A stretch of DNA of 41,472 nt, from positions 1 through 41,472 of the forward strand of contig JAFAKX010000149.1 of the NCBI GenBank assembly GCA_019234945.1, in the 5' to 3' direction. The translations under genes were made by a program, and so were the position numbers. This document shows, one piece after another, positions 8,777 through 16,269 of the stretch. The notes beneath the pieces are model-generated. The model searched no databases. It saw only the letters and a list, made by a program, of their open reading frames with translations, and was not told the origin of the DNA. Position 1 is the first letter of the stretch, and each line of letters starts with the position of its first letter. The DNA comes from Silvibacterium sp. (GTDB taxonomy: Bacteria; Acidobacteriota; Terriglobia; Terriglobales; Acidobacteriaceae).

Positions 8777-9681
8777 CTGTTCCCTGCCTTTCTTTCCGCT
8801 GCCCGCAGCTTCGCGCTGCGCGCCCGCGGGTTGCGATCCGTTTCCTCGGCGTCGGCCCTGACTGGCTTTCGCGTGAGTACCTCATATATTCCCTGCAGCG
8901 CGCCTTCGCGCAGGGCGTCTTTTGCCAGCCTGTCTTCGAGAGAGTGGAAGGTGATCACCACCAGCCTTCCTCCTGGCTTCAGCAGCCCGGGCGCGGCGTT
9001 CAGCAGAGCCCTGATCTCGTCGAGTTCGGCATTGACGTAGATTCGAAGAGCCTGAAAGGTCCGCGTTGCCGGATGAATCCTGTCGGATTTCATTGCCGGG
9101 GCCGCGGCCGCTACGGTTCTGGCCAGTTGTGCCGTCGTCGTAATCGGCCGGGCCCTGACAATGGCTCTGGCGATTCTCCGCGACCTCCTTTCCTCTCCGA
9201 ATTCGTAAATCAGGTCGGCGAGCTCTTTTTCGCCGAACTGGTTTACCACTTGTTCGGCGGTCAACCCCCGACGAGGATTCATCCTCATGTCCAAGGGGCC
9301 TTCCGCCTGAAAACTGAATCCTCTGTGCGCCTCGTCGAAGTGCATCGAGCTGGCTCCGAAGTCGGCCAGCAAGCCGTCGAGGCTCGTCGGTTCGAGCAAG
9401 TCGGCCATTTCGGAGAACTCCACGTCATGCAGGATGACTTCAGGCATCTCCGGCCCAAGCTCTTCACGCAGGGCGTCAAGCCGTTGCTTTGCAAGCGCCA
9501 TGGCGTCGGGATCGCGGTCGAAGGCGATCAGCCTGCCTTCCGGTCCGAGCTCCCGCGCGATTGCGCTCGAATGCCCTGCGAATCCCAGGGTGGCGTCTGT
9601 GTAGGTGCCGCCCCGGCGCACATTCAGGTATCGGATCGCTTGTTGTAAAAGAACCGGCACATGCCGCTCATGCTCGCTCAT
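8770..9681 (-). CDS. rsmH: 16S rRNA (cytosine(1402)-N4)-methyltransferase
   Basis: RsmH (MraW) methylates C1402 in the decoding centre of 16S rRNA using S-adenosylmethionine. The 303-residue length is normal. Visible motifs are HVPVLLQQAI at the start, the SAM-binding YTDATLGFAGHSSAIAREL with FDRDP, DFGASSMHFDEAHRGFSF, GPLDMRMN and the C-terminal VVITFHSLEDRL. It follows mraZ by 21 nt. A minus-strand hairpin of four C and four G with a 3-nt loop (9689-9699) overlaps the G-run that serves as ribosome-binding site, so translation could be modulated by folding. The GATTAG repeats begin at its stop codon. Confidence 0.96.
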   Translation of the reverse strand: MSEHERHVPVLLQQAIRYLNVRRGGTYTDATLGFAGHSSAIARELGPEGRLIAFDRDPDAMALAKQRLDALREELGPEMPEVILHDVEFSEMADLLEPTSLDGLLADFGASSMHFDEAHRGFSFQAEGPLDMRMNPRRGLTAEQVVNQFGEKELADLIYEFGEERRSRRIARAIVRARPITTTAQLARTVAAAAPAMKSDRIHPATRTFQALRIYVNAELDEIRALLNAAPGLLKPGGRLVVITFHSLEDRLAKDALREGALQGIYEVLTRKPVRADAEETDRNPRARSAKLRAAERKAGNSD

Positions 9682-9702
9682 GTGCTCCCCCCTGAGGGGT
9701 GG

Positions 9703-10143
9703 TTACAACTTGAAGCTTTCGAGCTCCCGCTCGTCCGCCTCGGTCATCGGCTCGAGGGTTGCTACGAACGCCTCGCGGTTGATGACCTTCAAAAACGTCT
9801 GCATCCCGAAAACCAGGACATCGCCGACTGTGTTCGTCTTCTCGCGCAGGATCTGCGGCAGCAGTACCCGCCCTTGTGCATCCATGTCGGTCGTCTGGCC
9901 GTAGTAGTTCACGTAGTTCAACAACTTCTTTTTGGCAGGATTGAAGTTGGGAATTTCAGCCAGCTTCTCTTCGAATTTTTCCCATTCCTGCATCGGATAA
10001 ATCTCCGCGTCGTTGCCATCACGGCTAGTGATGTAAAACTGCGTTCCCGTTCCGTAATTCTCCTCAACCACGCGCTTGAACTCGGCGGGAAGCTTGAGCC
10101 TCCCCTTCTCGTCAACCCGGGTTGGGTGATTTCCACGGAACAT
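9703..10143 (-). CDS. mraZ: transcriptional regulator MraZ
   Basis: MraZ is the DNA-binding first gene of the division/cell-wall cluster and autoregulates it in the bacteria studied. The 146-residue protein has two SpoVT-AbrB-like halves, each with the family's hallmark. The first is VDEKGRLKLPAEFKRVVE near residues 10-27; the second is MDAQGRVLLPQILREKTN near residues 92-109. It begins FRGNHPTRVDEKGR, as MraZ proteins usually do. The start is ATG 10143 with GGGA four bases upstream. Direct repeats with 10-nt phasing lie about 95-130 nt before the start and are likely its own operator. Confidence 0.95.
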   Translation of the reverse strand: MFRGNHPTRVDEKGRLKLPAEFKRVVEENYGTGTQFYITSRDGNDAEIYPMQEWEKFEEKLAEIPNFNPAKKKLLNYVNYYGQTTDMDAQGRVLLPQILREKTNTVGDVLVFGMQTFLKVINREAFVATLEPMTEADERELESFKL

Positions 10144-10236
10144 CGGTTCCCATTTCGGTCATTTTGGCGGCAAGTTCCCGGATCTGCCGGTTTATCGTTC
10201 GATTGGGATTATGCCGACCCAAAAGCAAACCGCTTA

Positions 10237-10270
10237 CTCCCTTTTGGACCTTTTTTGACCGCTTTCGACC
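10237..10270 (-). promoter_or_regulatory. predicted MraZ-binding repeats
   Basis: On the minus strand GGTC occurs at 10270-10267, 10260-10257 and 10250-10247, followed in the same phase by GGAG at 10240-10237. The unit is nGGTC-N5 repeated with a 10-nt period and A-rich spacers. Established work on E. coli MraZ describes three TGGGN boxes separated by 5 nt, the same 10-nt spacing. Position just before mraZ supports an autoregulatory operator, although the core is GGTC rather than GGG. Binding by this MraZ is inference. Confidence 0.6.
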
Positions 10271-10349
10271 ACAATCGTAACGTACGAAAGAAGCACCTCC
10301 AAGTGGAAAAACGAGACAATTTCGGGCCAACTGATAGGAACGAGAAGGG

Positions 10350-10377
10350 CTAATAGGGAGGCCGAGCTAAATACCAA
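10350..10377 (-). promoter_or_regulatory. possible promoter of the mraZ-murF operon
   Basis: On the minus strand TTGGTA (10377-10372) and TATTAG (10355-10350) are separated by 16 nt. Each matches the vegetative consensus at four of six bases. Transcription would start near 10343, upstream of the MraZ-type repeats. This is the best candidate seen in the 380-nt gap between the DUF2127 gene and mraZ, but it is weak. Confidence 0.3.
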
Positions 10378-10522
10378 TAGGTTGCGACAGGAAATCTGAG
10401 CACGCCCAATATGTAGTGTTGTCAAGAAAGATTCCGGATTTGAATATCGCCCTTGCAAGATTGAAGCGCTCAAGGTAAAGCGAAAATTTGGCGATAATAC
10501 ATAGCTTGGGGCCGCGCAAAGG

Positions 10523-11035
10523 TCAGGAATCCTGCTGCGCTCCGTGTTGCCGAACCTTTGACTGAACATAAAAGGCCAGATAGATGACAACTGCGAGATT
10601 CAGAAGCAGAAGTACGAATTTGATCCATGTGCTGTGCCGAAGGATTTCAATGACTTCCCAGGGCAGGAAGGATGCGGTGAGAATCAAGGTGATGTATTCG
10701 GCCCAGACCTTCCTCAGGACCAGTCCGACTCCCTCAATGATGTGAAGCCCCGCTCCAGCGAAAACGGCGATGCTGATCTGCTTGAGTCGGTGGGGATCGA
10801 TCAGCGCGACTTTGTCGAGGATAAGGTTGGCGAAGTGTCCCTCAGGGTCCCGGCCGATGTCGATGATGAAGCGGGTGACGACATCCACCAGGTCCCTGTG
10901 CAGCAGTTTGAGTGCTCCGATCCCGAGTATCAGCAGTAAGGTTGCTTCAAGCAGTTTCCACACGCCAATGGCTACGATCCATTGCTCGCTGGCGGATACA
11001 TTGGGACGTTTTTTGACGGTGGCCGGAGTAGACAT
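10523..11035 (-). CDS. DUF2127-type integral membrane protein
   Basis: The 170-residue protein has about four hydrophobic helices. After a short polar N-terminus comes WIVAIGVWKLLEATLLLILG, then an amphipathic stretch with LIDPHRLKQISI, two further membrane helices and a final FVLLLLNLAVVIYLAFYVQ. This pattern resembles the DUF2127 family of small uncharacterised membrane proteins. No catalytic residues or partner genes are apparent. It is flanked by dxs (same strand, 261 nt upstream) and mraZ (380 nt downstream), so it is probably its own transcription unit. The family assignment is from recall. Confidence 0.7.
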   Translation of the reverse strand: MSTPATVKKRPNVSASEQWIVAIGVWKLLEATLLLILGIGALKLLHRDLVDVVTRFIIDIGRDPEGHFANLILDKVALIDPHRLKQISIAVFAGAGLHIIEGVGLVLRKVWAEYITLILTASFLPWEVIEILRHSTWIKFVLLLLNLAVVIYLAFYVQSKVRQHGAQQDS

Positions 11036-11245
11036 TACTGATGCATTTCTCCCCGCGTCCGCCTTGAAGTTTCCGTTTCGGCAAGCAATGGGATTCTTCT
11101 ACAGGATACCTGCTGGGTCGGGGTCTTGCGGAGAAATCAACGTTCTGTCCCGGTTCTTCGTTCCCATAAAAGGCAGGAACAAATCCAAACCGCGTGATCC
11201 ACGTAGTTGACGCCGTGCTGATGCCGTACAGGCTGGCGCTCCTGT

Positions 11246-11257
11246 GAGCCCGGGCTC
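11246..11257. repeat. 12-bp perfect palindrome between dxs and DUF2127 gene
   Basis: GAGCCCGGGCTC is a perfect palindrome downstream of the dxs stop on the minus strand. It has no following T-run, so it is at most a weak or Rho-type termination or pausing element. The rest of the 261-nt gap showed no gene. Confidence 0.35.
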
Positions 11258-11296
11258 CGGTAGGAACCTGCGCGTTCTTGCAGCACGCGAAGTCGT

Positions 11297-13186
11297 TTAG
11301 CGGGCGACCAGCCGTCGCCGGCTCTCGGTTTTGAGGTATGGCGCGAGCTTCTCCATCGCGGCTTCTACGCTGATTCCGTATCGAGCCCGTAACTGATCCA
11401 CCTTGCCATGCTCGATGAAGCGGTCCGGCCAGCCGATGCGAATGACGGGCGTGCTGAATCCCATTTCGCTCAGCGCTTCAAGAACGGCGCTGCCGAAGCC
11501 GCCCATCAGAACGTGATCCTCGAACGTGACGATAGCAGTTACATGCTTCGCATACGATGCCAACAGCTCGCGGTCGAGCGGCTTGACAAAGCGTGGATTG
11601 ATCACCGCTGCGGAATATCCCAGTTGATCGAGATTGTCGGACAGTTCCACGGCCATGGGCAGCAGCGCGCCGAGACCGAAGATGGCGAACTGCTCTCCAT
11701 CACGCACTACCTCGGCTTTGCCGATGGGCAAGGCGGCGGGATGGGCCTTCATGGTAGCTCCAGGTCCGGTTCCTCGCGGGTAGCGCACCGCAGCCGGCCC
11801 ATCGTGCAGCATGGCTGTATAAAGCATATCCGCGAGTTCATCCTCATCCTTGGGGACCATGTGGATGATGTTCGGGATGCCGCGCAGGTAACTGATGTCG
11901 AACAGGCCGTGATGCGTCGCTCCATCGTCGCCGCTAAGGCTGCCGCGATCCATGCAGAAAACCACGGGGAGATTCTGCAGGCAGACGTCGTGCACGACAG
12001 GGTCGAAGGCCCGCTGCAGGAATGTGGAGTAGATCGCACAGAATGGCTTGTAGCCTTGCGTGGCCATACCAGCGGCAAAGATGACCGCGTGCTCCTCGGC
12101 GATGCCGACATCGAAGTATTTCTTCGGATGATGCGGCCTGAAGAGATCCAGCGCCGTGCCGTTGGGCATGGCTGCGGTGATGGCGACCAGCTTGTCGTTT
12201 TCGTTCGCCAGCTTGACCAGTGTTTCGGCGAAGACCTCCGAGTACGTGCGCTGGCCGGCGGGTTTGGTTTCGCCTGTCTCGGGATCGTAGGGTCCGAGGC
12301 CGTGGAACTTCTTCTGCTTGTCGAGAGCAGGCTGGAAGCCGCGCCCCTTTTGCGTAATGGCATGGAGGATTACGGGCTTGTCCTGCTGCTTGAGGAACCT
12401 GAAGGTTTCGACCAGAAGCGCGATGTTATGGCCGTCAAGCGGACCGTAGTAGGTGAGGCCGAACTCCTCGAAGAAAACAGAGGGCCAGAGCAGACCTTTC
12501 GCGGCTTCCTCGGCGCGGCGGACGACGTTCAGGGCTGTTTTGCCGCCGACACGCTCAAGCAGGCGTGCAGCGCTGTCATGCAGGTGCGATACGTGCTCGT
12601 TGGTGACGATCTTGTGCAGATACCGGGCAATGGCGCCCACGTTGCGGTCGATCGACCATTCGTTGTCGTTGAGGATGAGGATGAGGCGCTTCGTCTGGTC
12701 GGCGATGTTGTTCAGGGCTTCGAAAGAGATGCCGTTGGTGAAGGCCGCGTCTCCAGCAAGGGCGACGATGTGCTCCTTGCCTCCGGCCAGATCGCGGGCG
12801 ACGGCCATGCCCAGCGCCGCTGAAAGCGCTGTCCCGGCATGCCCTGCGCCGTAGGAGTCGTGCTCGCTTTCCGTGCGAAGCATAAAGCCGTTCAAGCCGC
12901 CAGCTTGACGAATGGTCTCGAAGCGTTCGCGGCGTCCGGTAAGGAGTTTGTGAACGTAAGCCTGATGGCTGACGTCGAACACGAAACGGTCTTTCGGAGT
13001 ATCGAAGACGTAATGCAGCGCCAACGTCAATTCGACGACGCCGAGGTTCGGCCCAAGATGTCCCCCGGTTTTGGAGAGTGTAAGAATAAGGCGCTCGCGA
13101 ATTTCCTGCGCAAGGGTTTCAAGCTGAGGGATCGAGAGCTTTTTGATATCTGCCGGAGAGTGGACGGTGTCGAGTAGTTTGCCCAT
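11297..13186 (-). CDS. dxs: 1-deoxy-D-xylulose-5-phosphate synthase
   Basis: Dxs condenses pyruvate and glyceraldehyde-3-phosphate, using thiamine diphosphate, at the entry to the MEP isoprenoid pathway. The 629-residue length is standard. Visible are GGHLGPNLGVVELTLALHYVFD at the N-terminus, HQAYVHKLLTGR, the cofactor-binding GDAAFTNGISFEALNN with LNDNEWSI, YYGPLDGHN, the transketolase-type DVGIAEEHAVIFAAGMA and the C-terminal FEDHVLMGGFGSAV. The usual GDG of the thiamine-diphosphate motif reads GDA here, a variant I also associate with Chlamydia-type enzymes. No Shine-Dalgarno sequence is visible before ATG 13186. The leader contains a terminator-like hairpin 63-88 nt upstream, suggesting transcript-level control. 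Confidence 0.92.
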   Translation of the reverse strand: MGKLLDTVHSPADIKKLSIPQLETLAQEIRERLILTLSKTGGHLGPNLGVVELTLALHYVFDTPKDRFVFDVSHQAYVHKLLTGRRERFETIRQAGGLNGFMLRTESEHDSYGAGHAGTALSAALGMAVARDLAGGKEHIVALAGDAAFTNGISFEALNNIADQTKRLILILNDNEWSIDRNVGAIARYLHKIVTNEHVSHLHDSAARLLERVGGKTALNVVRRAEEAAKGLLWPSVFFEEFGLTYYGPLDGHNIALLVETFRFLKQQDKPVILHAITQKGRGFQPALDKQKKFHGLGPYDPETGETKPAGQRTYSEVFAETLVKLANENDKLVAITAAMPNGTALDLFRPHHPKKYFDVGIAEEHAVIFAAGMATQGYKPFCAIYSTFLQRAFDPVVHDVCLQNLPVVFCMDRGSLSGDDGATHHGLFDISYLRGIPNIIHMVPKDEDELADMLYTAMLHDGPAAVRYPRGTGPGATMKAHPAALPIGKAEVVRDGEQFAIFGLGALLPMAVELSDNLDQLGYSAAVINPRFVKPLDRELLASYAKHVTAIVTFEDHVLMGGFGSAVLEALSEMGFSTPVIRIGWPDRFIEHGKVDQLRARYGISVEAAMEKLAPYLKTESRRRLVAR

Positions 13187-13248
13187 GAACGATGCGAAGG
13201 CATCCGCCGGGATTAAACCCGGAAGACGCGACCGAGTTGCCCGATATC

Positions 13249-13274
13249 AAAAAAGACCCCTAGGACGGGGCCTG
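13249..13274 (-). terminator. intrinsic terminator-like hairpin in the dxs leader
   Basis: Read on the minus strand, GGCCCC, loop GTCCTA, GGGGTC and then TTTTTT form a stem of about seven pairs (one G-U) followed by six T. This is a textbook intrinsic terminator shape. It lies between a putative promoter (13317-13309) and dxs, so it would end a short leader RNA or act as an attenuator. No minus-strand gene lies immediately upstream for it to terminate; the neighbour is on the plus strand. Confidence 0.55.
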
Positions 13275-13308
13275 TCTTCCGGCGGGCGACGGCTATCTTC
13301 CTGTAACC

Positions 13309-13317
13309 ATCATAACA
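13309..13317 (-). promoter_or_regulatory. extended -10 promoter candidate for dxs
   Basis: The minus strand reads TGTTATGAT, a TGn extended -10 with TATGAT (five of six bases of TATAAT). No good -35 is seen, which is tolerated by extended -10 promoters. A start about 7 nt downstream would give a leader of roughly 50-55 nt ending at the terminator-like hairpin, then continue to dxs on readthrough. Confidence 0.4.
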
Positions 13318-13399
13318 ACTGCCCAGTGTATCTCTTTTGAGAGAAAGCGGAACAGCGTCGCCCGGGGGTGCGTAAGCGTCCACAAATGAGGTCACCTGT

Positions 13400-14233
13400 G
13401 TGGGATTTGCGGACCGCATGAGAAGAACTGGCGTCAGCCCCAACCGGATCGTTGCGTTCTTCGCCCTGGCATTCGCAATTTCATGGAGCGCTGCATTCGC
13501 GGTTGCCGCTCCTCGCCTCCTTCGTCATGACCAGATGACGCAGCTGATCGGCATTCTGATGTTTCCGGCAATGCTTCTTGGTCCAAGCCTCAGTGGACTC
13601 ACCTTCACCGCTTCTACAGCGGGAAGGGCTGGCCTGCGCGATCTCTGGACTCGAATGACGCGATGGAGATTTTCCGCGCGCTGGCATGCGCCGCTCCTGC
13701 TTCCTCCGGTTCTCATTCTGAGCATTCTGCTCGCCCTGAAGACGTGGGTGTCCCCCGCCTACACTGCCAACTTCTTTCTTCTGGGCGTGCTCTTCGGCGT
13801 GCCTGCAGGCTTTCTGGAGGAAATTGGCTGGACCGGATTCGCGTTTGAAACAATGCGGGCGCGCGGGAATGCCGTCGCTGCTGCGGTTCTGCTCGGCCTA
13901 CTGTGGGTAATGTGGCATATCCCGGTTATCAATTACCTGGGAACCGTCACGCCGCACGGCTCTCACTGGCTTCCGTTTTTCGCAGTATTCGGCCTGGCAA
14001 TGACCGCCATGCGCGTGCTCATCTGCTGGATGTACGTCAACACGAGAAGCGTGCTGCTCGCGCAACTGATGCATGTTATTTCGACCGGATCGTTGGTAAT
14101 CTTCAGCCTTCCGCACGTGAACTCACGGCAGGAAGTGCTCTGGTACGGTCTTTACGGGGTGGCTCTGTGGATTGTCGTGTCGGTCGTGTATGCGGTATTT
14201 GGAAGGCAGCTCTGCCGTCGAGCAGCCTCTTGA
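13400..14233 (+). CDS. CPBP-family intramembrane metalloprotease
   Basis: The 277-residue multi-helix membrane protein (about seven or eight hydrophobic segments) belongs to the CAAX protease and bacteriocin-processing (CPBP/Abi) family. The glutamate motif EEIGWTGFAFE is near residue 140 and the histidine motif LLWVMWHIPV near residue 170. Family members usually have EExxxR, often as EEIGWRG; here the arginine position is threonine. Substrate is unknown; relatives process peptides or confer bacteriocin self-immunity. GTG 13400 is preceded by GAGG at good distance; ATG 13418 is an alternative. It converges on the symporter gene with one base between stops. Confidence 0.8.
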   Translation: MGFADRMRRTGVSPNRIVAFFALAFAISWSAAFAVAAPRLLRHDQMTQLIGILMFPAMLLGPSLSGLTFTASTAGRAGLRDLWTRMTRWRFSARWHAPLLLPPVLILSILLALKTWVSPAYTANFFLLGVLFGVPAGFLEEIGWTGFAFETMRARGNAVAAAVLLGLLWVMWHIPVINYLGTVTPHGSHWLPFFAVFGLAMTAMRVLICWMYVNTRSVLLAQLMHVISTGSLVIFSLPHVNSRQEVLWYGLYGVALWIVVSVVYAVFGRQLCRRAAS

Positions 14234-14234
14234 G

Positions 14235-15656
14235 TCAGGATTGGCCCAGTGCTATCACCGCCTCGTCGGCTGCCGGCTCTGACCGGAACTGACCCTCCCA
14301 TTGCGCGACTACCGCCGAGGCCAGGCAATTCCCTACCACATTGACAGTGGTGCGGCCCATGTCCATCAGGGCATCGATGCCTAGCAGGACAAAGATCGGC
14401 TCTTCGGGTAATCGGAAGATGGATGCGGTGGCGAGAAGCACAACCAGCACTGCCCGGGGCACGCCCGCCACGCCCTTGCTCGTAAGCATGAGCGTGCCGA
14501 GCATGACGATCTGCTGCGTAATACTCATGTGGATTCCCGCAGCCTGCGCAACGAACAGCGACGCCACCGCGAGATAGAGGGCCGATCCGGCGAGATTGAA
14601 ACTATAGCCGGTAGGAATGACGAATCCGACGATATTCCGCGGCACACCAAACGCCTCCATCGATTCGATGGCGCGCGGCAGAGCGGCCTCGGACGTACTG
14701 GTAGCGAAGGCGATGGTCGCGGGCTCTGCGACGGCGCGCAGAAATTCGCCAACCGGAATGCGCGCGAAGAGTGCGGCTGGAACCATCCCGATGAGAGCAA
14801 ATGCAACAAGCGCCGCGTAGAGCGTGACCAGCAGCTTGCTTAGATTCACCATCACGCCAACTCCGGAGTGCGCCACGGTATACGCGAGCGCAGCGGCCAC
14901 GCCGACCGGGGCAAAGTACATGACCAGGTTGGTGAAGGCGAACATGGTCTCGGTCAGCGATTCACAGACACGCATCATAGGCGCGCGCTTTTGTTCGCTG
15001 AGGCGGCCAAGCGCGAGTCCGAAGAGAATGGCGAAGACCGCAACCTGGAGGATCTGGTTATCCGCAACAGCTTTCGCGATGTTCTCGGGAAAGATGCGCA
15101 ACAAAAACTGCTGCCAAGAGAGTGCGGGTTCATGCTCTTCGCCAGGTTGAAGCTGGGCCTGATGAGCGCCAATAACAGTTACGGTCTGGGCGGTGTTCAG
15201 TCCGACTCCGGCCTTCGAGATGTTAATCGCAATGAGGCCGATGATCAGAGCGATCGTGGTCAGTACCTCGAAGTAAATGATGGACTTCAGCCCGAGACGG
15301 CCGACTGCGCGCAGTTCTCCATGGCCGGCAATGCCGGTGACAAGAGTGCCGAAGATCAGCGGCGCAACGATAACCTTGATGAGGCGCAAAAAGATATCAC
15401 TGAGGACCTTGATGGATAGGGCTGCGCGCGGCGCATCTAGGCCCAGTTCCACACCGGCAAGCATGCCGAGAAAGATCCAACCGGTAAGCGAACGCCTTAG
15501 CAACGCGGCAGCGCCCAGAAACAACAATCCGGCGATGCGCAAAGCCACAGCCACGTACAGGTGACTCATTGCAGCTAAACCGATGCCCGCCGCGTACATG
15601 GCGATGCCGGCTGCTATCCACATTGTTAAATTGCGCTTGCGTGCGTTTGCGCTCAT
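14235..15656 (-). CDS. dicarboxylate/amino acid:cation symporter (DAACS family)
   Basis: A sodium- or proton-coupled importer of glutamate, aspartate or C4-dicarboxylates in the inner membrane. The family hallmarks are clear: KVIVAPLIFGTLVTGIAGHG, the serine-rich hairpin ATSTSEAALPRAIE, GFVIPTGYSFNLAGSALYLA and MLTSKGVAGVPRAVLVVL. The usual NLDG appears as NLAG; in characterised relatives the acidic residue here contributes to transport, so ion or substrate coupling may differ. About eight membrane helices and two re-entrant loops are expected. ATG 15656 was chosen; a TTG at 15671 in frame is possible and neither has a strong ribosome-binding site. Confidence 0.9.
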   Translation of the reverse strand: MSANARKRNLTMWIAAGIAMYAAGIGLAAMSHLYVAVALRIAGLLFLGAAALLRRSLTGWIFLGMLAGVELGLDAPRAALSIKVLSDIFLRLIKVIVAPLIFGTLVTGIAGHGELRAVGRLGLKSIIYFEVLTTIALIIGLIAINISKAGVGLNTAQTVTVIGAHQAQLQPGEEHEPALSWQQFLLRIFPENIAKAVADNQILQVAVFAILFGLALGRLSEQKRAPMMRVCESLTETMFAFTNLVMYFAPVGVAAALAYTVAHSGVGVMVNLSKLLVTLYAALVAFALIGMVPAALFARIPVGEFLRAVAEPATIAFATSTSEAALPRAIESMEAFGVPRNIVGFVIPTGYSFNLAGSALYLAVASLFVAQAAGIHMSITQQIVMLGTLMLTSKGVAGVPRAVLVVLLATASIFRLPEEPIFVLLGIDALMDMGRTTVNVVGNCLASAVVAQWEGQFRSEPAADEAVIALGQS

Positions 15657-15738
15657 AGGAGAAAACAGCAAATAAACGGTATAGCATAATGTTTCACTGC
15701 GGCATTCCTGCAGCGTAGTTCGGAGGCATCTGGAAGCG

Positions 15739-16269
15739 ATGGTTCGCGCGGTTTGTCTGTTGATCGCTGGTTTCGTCGTGTGGGTTTCCGCGGCAGCTCA
15801 GACGCTCGAGCCCGCAAAGCCGGGGACGAGCGCGGACGCCCTTACGAACCCTGCGTATTCGCCGGGCGTGTCGTTCCTGTTCGACCTGGAAGCAAAATTC
15901 GCAGCCGATGCGGCAAAAGGCGGAGGTGCCGCATTCGCAAAGTGGTTCGCCGACGATGCGGTTACGCTGTCGAACGGACAGGCACCTGTTATCGGCAAGG
16001 CCGCGATCGCTGCGAGCACGACCTGGTCACCGGCGGACTACCTGTTGACGTGGAAGCCCGACGGAGGCCGCATGAGTCCTGCTGGCGATATGGGCTTTAC
16101 CTGGGGACACTACGAGGGGCACTTCAACAAGCCGGACGGCTCCGCAGGTATAACGAGCGGCCGCTATATGACAGTCTGGAAGAAGCAGTCCGACGGCTCG
16201 TGGAAGGTCGCGCTCGATGCGAGCAATAACGAGCCGCCGAAAAAGGAAGACTGCTGCAAGCTGCCGTGA
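15739..16269 (+). CDS. exported DUF4440/SnoaL-like (NTF2-fold) protein
   Basis: The 176-residue protein starts with a Sec signal peptide (MVRAVCLLIAGFVVWVSAAAQ, cleavage likely after residue 20). It continues with a single alpha+beta domain resembling DUF4440/SnoaL-like NTF2-fold proteins: LEAKFAADAAKGGGAAFAKW, FADDAVTLSNG, VIGKAAI, GFTWGHYEG and GRYMTVWKKQSDGSWKVA. The role is unknown; the fold commonly forms a small-molecule pocket. It ends with CCKLP. ATG 15739 follows a GGAGG 12 nt upstream and a nearer GGA. Its stop abuts the stop of the convergent gabD gene with no intergenic base. Confidence 0.72.
   Translation: MVRAVCLLIAGFVVWVSAAAQTLEPAKPGTSADALTNPAYSPGVSFLFDLEAKFAADAAKGGGAAFAKWFADDAVTLSNGQAPVIGKAAIAASTTWSPADYLLTWKPDGGRMSPAGDMGFTWGHYEGHFNKPDGSAGITSGRYMTVWKKQSDGSWKVALDASNNEPPKKEDCCKLP

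Noticed and set aside
11408-12823. Long plus-strand open frame opposite dxs (471 codons)
   Set aside because: Antisense to unmistakable dxs motifs; the translation has no recognisable domain.
13213-13443. Minus-strand open frame of 76 codons before dxs
   Set aside because: Covers the hairpin and promoter-like sites, no ribosome-binding site, no motif; treated as leader.
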